Positions 44,555-53,617 are shown, counted from the first letter of the stretch. The stretch is DNA of 64,000 bases from Comamonas thiooxydans (GCF_002157685.2 NZ_AP026738.1:248001-312000), one strand, 5' to 3'. Translations and numbers: made by a program. Notes: a model not told the origin generated them from the letters alone.

Positions 44555-45592
44555 TCAGGACTTTTGACCCGATTGCGCGCCGATGCCGCGCAGATGGCGC
44601 TCCATGCGGAACATCACCAGCGCCATCATCACCATCACCAGGCAGGAAATCAGCAGCGTGGCAAAAGCCGTGTCCATGCCCAGAAACTCCCACTTTTCCT
44701 CATCGGGGTTGTCGCCGCGCAGCTTGGCGGCCGTGCGGTCGAACGACAGTGTGTAGTTGGTCAGCAAGGTGTTGACGATCTGCGGGGCGGACTGCTGCTG
44801 CAGCTTCTTGGCCAGGCCTTCGTTGCCCAGCACCTTTTCCAGCGCCACGGGCAGTCCCTTGATGTAGGCCGCGTACGAGCCCTCGCCATGCTCCATCTCG
44901 GCTGCCTGGGCACGGTCGTTGATTTCGGAGGCCAGGTTCACCGGATCCATCAGCATGGCGTCTTCGCCTGAAGCCTCGGCGGCTGCCGCCATCGCTGCAT
45001 CGGTTGCAGCCTCTGCGGCGGCACGGGCCATGCGGTCCTCGCGGGTCAGCGAGATGCGGCGAGCCGTCCAGGCGGCATCCACTTCGGCAGCGGCCGCGTC
45101 GGCAGCCTCCTTGTCGCAGCAGGAGTTCTCACGTGCCTCGCGCATTTTGATCTGGCGGTTGACATCGTCGGCCGAGGGCAGGGCATCGCCCTTGAGCAGG
45201 GGGTGGATGGGATCCAGTCCCTGGCTGCTGTTTTCCGCTTCTACGCGTTTGCGCGCAGCGGTGTCCCGGTAGATGAAGCCACGCAGCAGGCCGTCGGCCT
45301 TGCGGAAATCAGGACGCAGGGCGGGGTCGGCCAGACGCTTTTCCATGGGCACGGCGTTGCCAAGGACGCTCAGGTCGCGACCGGTCTCTTCTTCCATGTA
45401 CTTGAGGTCGTAGGGTGCATCCTTCCAGTTCAGCACCGTTGCACCGGCAGTGGCGACATCGGGCTTCTTGGGCTTGTAGTGGTCCCAGATCCAGTGGCCC
45501 ATGCCAAACAGCACAAAGATGGAAAAGGCGAGCAAGACAAGACGCAGAACTTGAATCAGCAAATCTTCTGCGCGGCGCAAGAGGGTCAGCAT
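44555..45592 (-). CDS. Uncharacterised two-helix membrane protein
   Basis: 345 residues; family not recognised. One membrane helix near residues 13-35 (LLLIQVLRLVLLAFSIFVLF-like), a long soluble region rich in Ala and acidic residues that contains a CC pair (NSCCDKEA) and a predicted helical stretch (about 175-235), and a C-terminal helix near 310-330. The ATG at 45592 has AAGGA ten bases upstream; a GTG 13 codons earlier is a weaker option. Both ends anchored suggests a periplasmic loop domain. Confidence 0.65.
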   Translation of the reverse strand: MLTLLRRAEDLLIQVLRLVLLAFSIFVLFGMGHWIWDHYKPKKPDVATAGATVLNWKDAPYDLKYMEEETGRDLSVLGNAVPMEKRLADPALRPDFRKADGLLRGFIYRDTAARKRVEAENSSQGLDPIHPLLKGDALPSADDVNRQIKMREARENSCCDKEAADAAAAEVDAAWTARRISLTREDRMARAAAEAATDAAMAAAAEASGEDAMLMDPVNLASEINDRAQAAEMEHGEGSYAAYIKGLPVALEKVLGNEGLAKKLQQQSAPQIVNTLLTNYTLSFDRTAAKLRGDNPDEEKWEFLGMDTAFATLLISCLVMVMMALVMFRMERHLRGIGAQSGQKS

Positions 45593-45868
45593 AGGCAGCA
45601 AATCCTTGTAAAAAGCTTGAGTGGTCTGCACTTTCGACTATGAAATTCGAAGCGCGTGAATGATCGCGATTGTAGGAAGCGAATCGGAAAGTCGTAATTT
45701 GTTACAGGTGAGTCGACAAATGCACGCTTCTGCCCCGCCATGCGCTTGTTTTTGGGTCAGGGACGCCGGTGTGGCTCCTCTTCACTTCACGAAGGGGTGA
45801 TGCACCCAGATCCTGTAACGGAATTACGAAACCGCTGTAATGGAGTTTTGATGGATCGAGGCTGGATC

Positions 45869-47098
45869 ATGGGTAAGACGTCGCTGGATAAATCGAAGAT
45901 CAAGTTTTTGCTGCTCGAGGGCATACATCCCTCCGCGCTCAAGGTGCTGCATGACGCGGGCTACACCAATGTGGAGGCACTGACCGGCGCGCTGGACGGC
46001 GAGGAGCTCAAGCGCAAGATTGCCGATGTACACTTTGTCGGCATCCGCTCGCGCACCCAGCTCACAGCCGATGTGTTCGCGGCCGCGCAGAAGCTGGTGG
46101 CCGTGGGTTGCTTTTGCATCGGCACCAACCAGGTGGATCTCAACGCAGCGCGCGAGCGCGGCGTGGTGGTCTTCAACGCGCCTTACTCCAATACCCGTTC
46201 GGTGGCGGAGCTGGTGCTGGGCGAAGCCATTTTGCTGCTGCGCGGCATCCCCGAAAAGAATGCCGTCTCCCACCGCGGCGGCTGGAAGAAGAGCGCAGAG
46301 AACTCCTTCGAGATCCGCGGCAAGACGCTGGGCATCGTCGGCTATGGCTCCATCGGCACCCAGTTGTCGGTGCTGGCCGAAGGCCTGGGCATGAAGGTCA
46401 TCTTCCACGACGTGGTGACCAAGCTGCCGCTGGGCAATGCCCAGCAGAGCAGCGGTCTCAATGAGCTGCTGGCCCAGTCCGATATCGTCACCCTGCATGT
46501 GCCCGAGCTGGCCTCCACCAACGGCATGATGGGAGCGGCTCAGATTGCCGCCATGAAGCCCGGCAGCATTCTCATCAATGCATCACGCGGCACGGTGGTC
46601 GATATCGAGGCGCTGGCGGAATCGCTGCAAAGCGGCAAGCTGTTGGGCGCGGCCATCGACGTCTTTCCCAAGGAGCCCAAGAGCAACAAGGACGAATTCC
46701 TGTCGCCGCTGCGAGGCATGGACAATGTCATCCTCACGCCGCATATCGGCGGCTCCACCATGGAGGCACAGGCCAATATCGGTCTGGAAGTGGCGGAAAA
46801 GCTGGTCAAGTACAGCGACAACGGCACGACCACATCGGCCGTCAACTTCCCCGAAGTGGCGCTGCCCGAGCACCCCGGCAACAACCGCATCCTGCATGTG
46901 CACGAGAACCGTCCCGGCATTCTCTCTGCCATCAACCAGGTGTTTGCCGACAACGGCATCAATATCGCGGGCCAGTACCTGCGTACCGATGAAAAAGTGG
47001 GCTATGTGGTGATCGATATCGATGCCAAGTCCTCGGCGCTGGCGCTGGAAAAGCTCGCGCAGATTGCGGGCACCATCCGCTGCCGCGTGCTGTTCTGA
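45869..47098 (+). CDS. serA: D-3-phosphoglycerate dehydrogenase
   Basis: First enzyme of serine synthesis, 409 residues, colinear with E. coli SerA (410). It opens TSLDKSKIKFLLLEGIHPSAL. The NAD motif is GIVGYGSIGTQLSVLAEGLG. Catalytic Arg in INASRGTVVD, Glu in DVFPKEP and His in TPHIGGSTMEAQ. The C-terminal ACT domain (about 335-409: HVHENRPGILSAINQVFADNGINIAGQYL) binds serine for feedback inhibition. The ATG at 45869 (GAGG seven bases upstream) matches family length; an ATG six codons earlier also has a ribosome site. The 276 bases upstream hold only its promoter region. Confidence 0.95.
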   Translation: MGKTSLDKSKIKFLLLEGIHPSALKVLHDAGYTNVEALTGALDGEELKRKIADVHFVGIRSRTQLTADVFAAAQKLVAVGCFCIGTNQVDLNAARERGVVVFNAPYSNTRSVAELVLGEAILLLRGIPEKNAVSHRGGWKKSAENSFEIRGKTLGIVGYGSIGTQLSVLAEGLGMKVIFHDVVTKLPLGNAQQSSGLNELLAQSDIVTLHVPELASTNGMMGAAQIAAMKPGSILINASRGTVVDIEALAESLQSGKLLGAAIDVFPKEPKSNKDEFLSPLRGMDNVILTPHIGGSTMEAQANIGLEVAEKLVKYSDNGTTTSAVNFPEVALPEHPGNNRILHVHENRPGILSAINQVFADNGINIAGQYLRTDEKVGYVVIDIDAKSSALALEKLAQIAGTIRCRVLF

Positions 47099-47117
47099 AG
47101 CCCTGGCTGCTGAACGG

Positions 47118-47145
47118 AAAAGGAGACCTCGGTCTCCTTTTTTCA
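47118..47145 (+). terminator. Terminator of serA
   Basis: An 11-bp stem (AAAAGGAGACC/GGTCTCCTTTT) with a 2-base loop and a T-rich tail. Confidence 0.85.
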
Positions 47146-47256
47146 TGAACCGGCCATTGGCGATGCAAGGAGCTGGCCCGAAGGGCGCGCGACGGACATG
47201 GTGTTGCGCGCCGCTGATGCTAGGCTTGTGCCGTTACAGACCCTCCCGCTTGCACA

Positions 47257-49257
47257 ATGAATACACCAATCAAGAGAGAGTTCACCTTTCGTGGCGTGCT
47301 GCTTGGCGCGCTCATCACCCTGGCGTTCACCGCCGCCAACGTCTATCTGGGGCTCAAGGTCGGGTTGACCTTTGCCTCGGCGATTCCCGCTGCCGTGATC
47401 TCCATGGCGCTGCTCTATCGCTTCAAGGATTCCAACATCCTTGAAAACAATCTGGTGCAGACCCAGGCTTCCGCTGCCGGCACCTTGTCCTCGGTGATCT
47501 TTGTGCTGCCGGCACTGCTCATGCTGGGGCTGTGGACGGGTTTTCCGTTCTGGCAGACGGCATTGATCTGCGCGGCCGGCGGCACGCTGGGCGTGCTCTA
47601 CACCGTGCCCCTGCGCCGCGTGCTGGTGGTGCAGTCCGAGCTGCCCTATCCCGAGGGCGTGGCCGCTGCCGAGGTGTTGCGCGTAGGCGATGAGCAGCGT
47701 CATGCCCATGACTCGGAGAACCTGGGCAAACCGCGTAGCTCGGGCTTGCGCGAGTTGGGCTGGGGTACGGGGTTGGCCGCGCTGTTCGGCTTTCTCAGCG
47801 GCGGTCTGCGTCTGCTCGGCGATGCCTTCAACTTCTGGATTCCCGCAGGCAGCGTGGCCTTTCGCTTGGCGGCGGGCTTTTCGCCCGCCCTGCTGGCTGC
47901 CGGCTATCTGATGGGGGCGGCCGCAGGCATTGCCGTGCTGGTGGGGCTGGCGCTGTGCTGGGGCGTGGTCGTTCCCTGGCTGACGGCCCAGGCTTCTCCT
48001 GCGGCCGGTCAGGCGCTCTCCGAGCTGTCCACCCAGCTCTGGGGCAGCAAGGCCCGCTTTCTGGGGGCGGGCGTCATCGGCATCTCGGCGCTGTGGACCG
48101 TGGCCACGCTGGCCAAGCCCATTGTCCAGGCGATCCGCAACCAGCCTGCGCGCAGCGTCGCCGAGGGGGCCGGTGGCGACGAGACCGACAAGGACATGCC
48201 GCGCAGCTGGATGATGATGATAGGGGCCGCCGCCCTGGGCGTGCTGTTCCTGGTGGTCAATGACTTCATCGCCGGGCATATGCCCGATCTGGCCGCTGGC
48301 GCACGCTACGGCCTGGCAGCCCTGTGCGTGCTGTTCGCGGCCCTGTTCGGCTTTCTGGTAGCCGCCGCCTGCGGCTACATGGCCGGTCTGGTGGGCTCGT
48401 CGGCCAGTCCCATCTCGGGAATCGGCATCATCGCCACCCTGCTCATGGGCGTGGCCCTGCTGGCGCTGCATGCCCTGGTGCCGGCCTATGCCAGCGCCGT
48501 CGCAGGGCAGATGGGCATTGCGCTGGTGCTGTTCATGGTTTCGGCCGTTCTGGCCATGGCCGCGATCTCCAACGACAACCTGCAGGATCTCAAGACCGGC
48601 TACCTGGTGGGGGCCACGCCCTGGCGTCAGCAGATCGTGCTCATCATCGGCTGTCTGGTGGGCGCGCTGGTCATACCGCCCGTGCTGGATCTGCTCTACA
48701 ACGCCTACGGTTTTGCAGGCAGCATGCCGCGTGCCGGCATGGACCCGAATCAGGCCCTGGCCGCACCGCAGGCCACGCTGATGATGCAGATTGCCAGCGG
48801 CATCTTCAAGGGCTCGCTGGACTGGAGCATGCTGGGTCTGGGCGTGGCCGTGGGCATTGCCGTCATCCTGATTGATCTGGCTTTGCGCAAGAGCGGCAAG
48901 GGCGCGCTGCCGCCGCTGGCCGTGGGCCTGGGCATCTATCTGCCGCCCACCATAGGCCTGACGCTGACCATAGGCGCGGTGCTGGGCTGGTGCATTGCCA
49001 GAGCCATCAAGGCCTATGCGCAGCGCGGCGGCAAGGACTGGACGGCGGCGGCCGAGGAGCGCGGCCTGCTGCTGGCCTCGGGTCTCATCGTGGGCGAGAG
49101 CCTGATGGGCCTGCTGATTGCGGCACTCATAGGCTTCAGCGGGATGGATGCGCCGCTGGCCCTGGTGGGCGACGGCTTTGCGCCCGCCATGTGGCTCGGC
49201 CTGGCCTATTTCGTCGGTCTGTGTGTGTTCTTTTATCGCCGGGTGCTGCGCAAATGA
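47257..49257 (+). CDS. OPT family oligopeptide transporter
   Basis: Large inner-membrane transporter, 666 residues with about 14-16 helices. It begins REFTFRGVLLGALITLAFTAANVYLGLKVGLTFASAIPAAV, typical of bacterial OPT/YbgH-like proteins, and contains NNLVQTQASAAGTLSSVIF and PYPEGVAAAEVL. OPT proteins import small peptides or metal chelates using the proton gradient. No ribosome site is obvious before the ATG. It overlaps the next gene by four bases (ATGA). Confidence 0.92.
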   Translation: MNTPIKREFTFRGVLLGALITLAFTAANVYLGLKVGLTFASAIPAAVISMALLYRFKDSNILENNLVQTQASAAGTLSSVIFVLPALLMLGLWTGFPFWQTALICAAGGTLGVLYTVPLRRVLVVQSELPYPEGVAAAEVLRVGDEQRHAHDSENLGKPRSSGLRELGWGTGLAALFGFLSGGLRLLGDAFNFWIPAGSVAFRLAAGFSPALLAAGYLMGAAAGIAVLVGLALCWGVVVPWLTAQASPAAGQALSELSTQLWGSKARFLGAGVIGISALWTVATLAKPIVQAIRNQPARSVAEGAGGDETDKDMPRSWMMMIGAAALGVLFLVVNDFIAGHMPDLAAGARYGLAALCVLFAALFGFLVAAACGYMAGLVGSSASPISGIGIIATLLMGVALLALHALVPAYASAVAGQMGIALVLFMVSAVLAMAAISNDNLQDLKTGYLVGATPWRQQIVLIIGCLVGALVIPPVLDLLYNAYGFAGSMPRAGMDPNQALAAPQATLMMQIASGIFKGSLDWSMLGLGVAVGIAVILIDLALRKSGKGALPPLAVGLGIYLPPTIGLTLTIGAVLGWCIARAIKAYAQRGGKDWTAAAEERGLLLASGLIVGESLMGLLIAALIGFSGMDAPLALVGDGFAPAMWLGLAYFVGLCVFFYRRVLRK

Positions 49258-50078
49258 AGACAGGAAAATTCGACGGGGAACAGGCCGAATACCGCCAGGG
49301 TAACTTTGCCTTCGCACATGAATGGCTGCAAGAGTTCAAGACCCTGGACGAGGTGCTGGAGCGGCTGGACGCGCTGCGCGCCGCCGACCCTGCACATCGC
49401 TACCTCTGCACGCTGGACGATGTGAGCCAGTGCAGCTACACCAGCGGCCATGCGAGCCAGGATGAGCGCCTGTATCTGGATGACCCCGAGGACATGGACT
49501 GGGAGGACCCGGCGCAGGAGCAGGCCCTGACGCTGGCTTCGTTGCAGCACCGCGTGGCGCAGCTGCAGCGGCCCGAGCTGATGCAGGACTGGGCGCAGGT
49601 CTGCGGCACGCTGCTGCTGGCGACCGAGGATGTAGATGCCCTGCTGCTGGCCAACCGCAGTCCCGAGGTGCTGCTCGACGAGGTGGTCTATGTACAGCGT
49701 CTGCCCGTGCCCAGCGACGAGCTGATGATTGCGGGCCAGCCCAATGGCTATTTCAGCGCGGACTGGGACAGTTTCCAGAACCAGGCCGTGATCCGCCATC
49801 TGGCGGGCCAATACGGTTACCGTTTCTTCGGCATGGGCGCCGCATGGATGGGCTTTGTGCGTGCCAGCCTGCCCGACGCGGCGCTGGTCGAGCGGCTGAT
49901 AGAGGATTTGCGCATGCTCTACGGCCAGAGGCAGGACGAGGTAAGGGAACACGCAGGCTGGTCACAGCTGGCGTCCGTGCTGTTATCGCGACGCACGTTG
50001 ATGCTCGGATATGCCGAGAGCCTGGCCGAGGGCCTGGGGCTGGATCAGCCGTCTTATGAAAGCGGCATGAAAAGCTGA
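49254..50078 (+). CDS. Uncharacterised protein coupled to the OPT transporter
   Basis: 274 residues, acidic, soluble, no signal peptide. Its ATG overlaps the OPT stop codon, so translation is coupled and a joint role is possible. The C-terminal part (VIRHLAGQYGYRFFGMGAAWMGFVRA) loosely resembles DUF4253-type domains, but I do not regard this as secure. Confidence 0.75.
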   Translation: MKTGKFDGEQAEYRQGNFAFAHEWLQEFKTLDEVLERLDALRAADPAHRYLCTLDDVSQCSYTSGHASQDERLYLDDPEDMDWEDPAQEQALTLASLQHRVAQLQRPELMQDWAQVCGTLLLATEDVDALLLANRSPEVLLDEVVYVQRLPVPSDELMIAGQPNGYFSADWDSFQNQAVIRHLAGQYGYRFFGMGAAWMGFVRASLPDAALVERLIEDLRMLYGQRQDEVREHAGWSQLASVLLSRRTLMLGYAESLAEGLGLDQPSYESGMKS

Positions 50079-50201
50079 CAAGGTTGGATTCATCACCGCC
50101 GGAGCCAGCCATGAGAGGCCCGGTTTCAGCGGTGATGGTTTTATAGTGTGCTGGCTACCCCCTGCGGCGCAGGCCGCTTTTTGCAACTGAAGGAGAAACC
50201 A

Positions 50202-50540
50202 ATGGCAGGTCATTTCGAGTTGAGCAAGAGCAGCGATGTGCAGTTCCGGTTTGTGCTGAAGGCCAGCAACGGAGAGATTATTCTCACCAGCGAGCTGTAC
50301 AAGACCCGGGCGGCAGCCGAGAACGGCATTGCCTCGGTGCAGACCAACAGCCCGCTGGCCGAGCGCTACGAGAAAAAGACCGCCAGCAACGGCAAGGAGT
50401 ATTTCAACCTCAAGGCTGCCAACCATCAGGTTATCGGCACAAGCCAGCTCTATGCCTCGGCGGCATCGCGTGATGCGGGCATTGAGTCCGTCAGGAAAAA
50501 CGGTGCGACGACGGTCGTCAAGGATCTGACTGGCACTTGA
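50202..50540 (+). CDS. yegP: YegP family (DUF1508) protein
   Basis: 112 residues, two tandem DUF1508 repeats: GHFELSKSSDVQFRFVLKASNGEIILTSELYKTRAAAENGI and KKTASNGKEYFNLKAANHQVIGTSQLYASAASRDAGI. This is the same architecture as E. coli YegP (110 residues). AAGGAG lies six bases before the ATG at 50202. Cytoplasmic, small beta-rich; role unknown. Confidence 0.93.
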   Translation: MAGHFELSKSSDVQFRFVLKASNGEIILTSELYKTRAAAENGIASVQTNSPLAERYEKKTASNGKEYFNLKAANHQVIGTSQLYASAASRDAGIESVRKNGATTVVKDLTGT

Positions 50541-50574
50541 AGCCCATCGCCGGACAGCACCTGCTGGGAGCGTC

Positions 50575-50597
50575 AGAGGCCTTTCAGGCCTCTTTTT
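50575..50597 (+). terminator. Terminator of yegP
   Basis: AGAGGCCT-TTC-AGGCCTCT stem-loop followed by T4. It overlaps the last bases of the convergent hydrolase gene. Confidence 0.8.
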
Positions 50598-51405
50598 GAT
50601 GCCCGTCCACAAACTGCTCTATGGCGCTCCAGAAGCCGTTGGCGCGGAAGATGGTCGAATGATTCGCCTGGGCGAATGCCTGCACCTGCACCGCCTTGTC
50701 CCTGAGGCTGTGCAGCAGGGCGTCGGTGCGCTCGGGCAGCACCACCTGGTCGCGTCCCGCACGCAGCACCAGAATCGGCCCGCGGTAGTTGCGCAGATGC
50801 GCGGCAGAGTCGAACGGATCGCGCAGTAGCAGTTCCACAGGCAGCCAGCCATACATGCCGCGTACCGTGTTCAGAATGCTGTCGAAGGGAGTGACCAGCA
50901 CCAACTGGTCAGGCTGGCGCAGGTCGGCCACGGCAGCCGCCACGCCCGTGCCCAGACTGCGGCCGATCACGGTGATGGGCAGTTGGGGGTGCAGGCGCCT
51001 GACCTCATCGAACAAGGCGGCGGCATCGAGCTCCATCAGCTCCTGCGTGGGTTCGCCCTCGCTGGCGCCATAGCCACGGTAGGCCAGCATATAGATATCG
51101 CTGTGCGGCAGACTGCGCGCCAGCTGCTGGCGCCGATGGGCAATGTTCTCGGCATTGCCGCCAAAGTAGATCACCGCATTGCGCGCCTTGCCGTCCGCCG
51201 GGTGCAGCTGCCAGCCTCGCAGCAGCACGTCGGAGCGCTGCAGCGAGAAATCGGTGCTCTCGGCCGCCACCTGTGTGCTGCCGCCCGGAAAGATCATCTG
51301 GCGCTGCTGCGCAAACATATAGCTGCAGATACAGATATAGACCGCCAGGCACAGGGCCAGCAGCCAGAGCAGGGGCTTGAGCAGCTTGGAGAGCATGGAG
51401 CGCAA
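50584..51405 (-). CDS. Alpha/beta hydrolase, membrane anchored
   Basis: 273 residues. The N-terminal hydrophobic segment (about 8-30) is a likely uncleaved membrane anchor. The catalytic serine is in VIGRSLGTGVA, the acid in RAGRDQVVLPE and the histidine in ANHSTIF. The oxyanion region is YFGGNAEN. It is similar to YfhR/BEM46-like hydrolases. The substrate is unknown. Confidence 0.88.
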   Translation of the reverse strand: MRSMLSKLLKPLLWLLALCLAVYICICSYMFAQQRQMIFPGGSTQVAAESTDFSLQRSDVLLRGWQLHPADGKARNAVIYFGGNAENIAHRRQQLARSLPHSDIYMLAYRGYGASEGEPTQELMELDAAALFDEVRRLHPQLPITVIGRSLGTGVAAAVADLRQPDQLVLVTPFDSILNTVRGMYGWLPVELLLRDPFDSAAHLRNYRGPILVLRAGRDQVVLPERTDALLHSLRDKAVQVQAFAQANHSTIFRANGFWSAIEQFVDGHQKEA

Positions 51406-51486
51406 AAGTATGGGGTTTGCGCCGGATTGTGCGCAGATTTGTGTGGGTTTGGTGTGCGCTTTACCTCGGCTTTATGTAAGCGGTAG

Positions 51487-51530
51487 TTTTTGAAATTGAT
51501 AGCGAGTGGCGCTTGTGTTGTCTGTGCTTG
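51487..51530 (+). repeat. TTGATAGC dispersed repeat
   Basis: TTTTGAAATTGATAGCGAGTGGCGCTTGTG; retains the TTGATAGC...GGCGCTTGT core with a changed middle. Confidence 0.5.
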
Positions 51531-51781
51531 GGGCTTGTTTGGCTTGTTGTGATGCTTTAGCTGTTTGCCTGATGTGGCGAGGCTGATTGCCTGCCTGCCT
51601 GCCTGCCTTGCTTGCAGAGGGCGGGTCTCGGCCCGCTTGCCGACCTACTTTCTGCTGCCGATATGCCGGACCACCAGAAAGTAAGCAAAGAACACAGCCC
51701 CTGCTGCCCCCGTCCCTCCGGCTTCGCCTGCGGGCAACGTGGGCAAAAGGGGGGCAATACCGGATGCGGGATAGCTTCTTT

Positions 51782-51827
51782 GAAAAATTAATAGCTGCTA
51801 CCGCAATCAGCAATTGGGCTTGAAACC
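51782..51827 (+). repeat. TTAATAGCTGCT dispersed repeat
   Basis: AAAATTAATAGCTGCTACCG then CAAT-CAGCA-ATTG. Nearly the same layout as 43785. Confidence 0.6.
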
Positions 51828-52216
51828 AATTTCATTCCAACTCTCGCAGGCCGTCCGTACCCGCTTCCACCCGTGTTTCAGCGCCTGCGGCGCGGGGTTC
51901 GGGCCGCGGGCATTGGCACCGAAGAGTGCCAATGCATCGTGAACAAATTTGCGGCAACCTGTTTGAACGGAGCTCCAAAGGTGCGCAGTGAGTTTTGCCG
52001 CACCGCAGATTGAATGGCGTGACGCAGGTTGCCCGGAGCGAAGTGAAACGTAGCGTAGCGACGCGGACAGTCGGGTCGCCTTTCTCTTTGGGTACTTATC
52101 TTTTGGCGAAGCAAAAGAAAGTACCTCGGCTGACGGGCCGAGACCCGTCCTCTGTCGCTGGCGACAAAGCGATGCTGTTGTGGAAGCTACCTGTACCTGC
52201 AGCTCTTTACTATTTG

Positions 52217-53545
52217 CTAAGCGCTTGTAGAGATATGGCTTATCGATATCTTCGAATTTGGCATGCTAAGAAGTTTCTTTATTGCTTCTAGGAACGCCTC
52301 ATGCTCAGGAGGAATGGGAGAATTATCTGTTGACTCAAATATTGCTTTACGATGAGCCAGAGCATAAGCATGGTAAATGGGATCTGCAAAACAATATGTT
52401 CCAGAGTATTGGTTGTATCTTAGAATACTTCCTTTATCGGGTTGGCATAATTTATCTAATTTATTTTTCAATCCAGATTTTGGATAATCTTTATGATTTC
52501 GTAATATCTTGGCTTCTAGATCAAATCTGGCAGCCTCCCCTCTGGGGAAATCACACAAACTTTCGATAATTATTTTCTCATGAGCAAATTTATTTCTTCT
52601 GTCTTGTCGCAGTGCTTTCTCAAAAGCACTTTGGATCTTGTCTGAAGCTGCTTCAAGGTAACTAAGTAATGCCGTTTTCCAATTTTTGATGTCAAAATTT
52701 GTTGTTGTTTGAGATGTCTCATAAATTCCACTATTCTGGCAGAGGTGAACGCATAAGTCGTGACAAACAGATGCCATTCCTGCAGAGTGCTGGACAATTT
52801 CATTAATTAAATTTGATGTGAACTGTAAATTTAGAAGTTCACAGCCTTTTTGTATAATTTGAATTATTTCGTCGTCCGTCATTAGTGGGACTGATAGTTC
52901 AAATACTCTATTTTTCATTTCAGGATCGTATTCAACGACCTGTCTAGCGGTGTCTACAGCACCAATTGCAATAATTTTCAATTCTGGAAAATCACTGCCT
53001 AAATCCATGAAAACTTTCATTAGCTGTGAAAGATAGGACTTTTCAGATGAATCCATCTTGTGAAAATCTTCAAGAATCCAGCATGCCTTTATTTCACCTA
53101 AAAATCTGCCAAGTGTTGGACCAGTCAGCTGAGGGGGAACTAATATGGATTGCTTATTAGACTCATCCTTCTTCAAATTAAGAGAAAGTTGTGCTTTAAT
53201 TTGGGAGAATAAATTAGCAGTATCGCCACCAATGGTGAAATTTTTTGATGTTGAGTTGGTGACTTCAGAAGAATAAAAAATCTCTAATTTGGAGAAGGCA
53301 TCTAATAAGAGTTGATCAAACTTCATTCCTTTCATACATCTTGTTGTGATGTGCGATGAATAGGTTTGAAATATTTTGTGATTTATTAGGGTGGTCTTTC
53401 CAACGCCAGAGTGGCCATAGATGACAAGCTGCTTGCCAGGCGTTAGAAGAGCATTTACTAATTTATTTTGTATTGCTTCACGCTCAATGAAAGCTTTTTT
53501 GGCAGGAACACTTGGCGTAAAAACCTCATACAACTGATTAATCAT
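52217..53545 (-). CDS. AT-rich P-loop ATPase, probable acquired accessory (possible defence) gene
   Basis: 442 residues. Walker A GHSGVGKT is at 44-51. Walker B-like WILEDFH is at 156-162, with the Glu-Asp pair seen in STAND/Orc-like ATPases. The sensor-like IIAIGAVD is at 191-198, an arginine-finger candidate is Arg213 in MKNRV, and there is a C-terminal helical/winged-helix-like region (about 325-395). There is no nuclease, TIR, protease or membrane effector domain that I can see. The gene is strikingly AT-rich and uses AT-ending codons, unlike every neighbour, which indicates horizontal transfer. It has no strong ribosome site and is isolated from the upstream gene by a terminator. Function unknown; defence or stress sensing is a hypothesis. 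Confidence 0.88.
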   Translation of the reverse strand: MINQLYEVFTPSVPAKKAFIEREAIQNKLVNALLTPGKQLVIYGHSGVGKTTLINHKIFQTYSSHITTRCMKGMKFDQLLLDAFSKLEIFYSSEVTNSTSKNFTIGGDTANLFSQIKAQLSLNLKKDESNKQSILVPPQLTGPTLGRFLGEIKACWILEDFHKMDSSEKSYLSQLMKVFMDLGSDFPELKIIAIGAVDTARQVVEYDPEMKNRVFELSVPLMTDDEIIQIIQKGCELLNLQFTSNLINEIVQHSAGMASVCHDLCVHLCQNSGIYETSQTTTNFDIKNWKTALLSYLEAASDKIQSAFEKALRQDRRNKFAHEKIIIESLCDFPRGEAARFDLEAKILRNHKDYPKSGLKNKLDKLCQPDKGSILRYNQYSGTYCFADPIYHAYALAHRKAIFESTDNSPIPPEHEAFLEAIKKLLSMPNSKISISHISTSA

Positions 53546-53587
53546 TTGTGTTTTTTGTAGGTAGCAAACATGGCGTTATTTTCTAAA

Positions 53588-53617
53588 AATAAAAGCCTCC
53601 GGATGGAGGCTTTTATT
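53588..53617 (-). terminator. Terminator of the PD-(D/E)XK-like gene
   Basis: A 13-bp perfect stem (AATAAAAGCCTCC and complement) around GGAT, with a T-rich tail on the minus strand. It separates the nuclease-like gene from the ATPase gene. Confidence 0.85.

Larger units (their letters stand above)
51406..52216. other. Hairpin-rich non-coding region beside the AT-rich ATPase gene
   Basis: About 810 bases without a believable gene. It contains two ATAGC repeats (51487, 51782), a run of GCCTGCCTGCCTGCCT (51590-51607), the inverted pair ACTTTCTG...CAGAAAGT (about 51645-51680), a second, longer inverted element CTTTTGGCGAAGCAAAAG inside GTACTT...AAGTAC (about 52085-52125), and TGTCGC-TG-GCGACA (52153-52166). 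Open frames through it read as low-complexity peptides of a type often over-annotated in Burkholderiales. Confidence 0.6.

Noticed and set aside
47143..49317. Open frame of 724 codons opposite the OPT transporter
   Set aside because: Shadow of a membrane protein gene; Gln/His/Arg-rich with no recognisable domain.
51590..51607. GCCTGCCTGCCT run as a possible CRISPR or satellite array
   Set aside because: Only about four tetranucleotide units, no spacers; simple slippage repeat.
51995..52291. Plus-strand frame of 98 codons next to the ATPase
   Set aside because: It runs through an inverted-repeat element and into antisense of the ATPase; the peptide is of the kind commonly over-predicted from this repeat.
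52282..52569. Plus-strand frame of 95 codons
   Set aside because: Entirely antisense to the ATPase gene in AT-rich DNA; no ribosome site or family.
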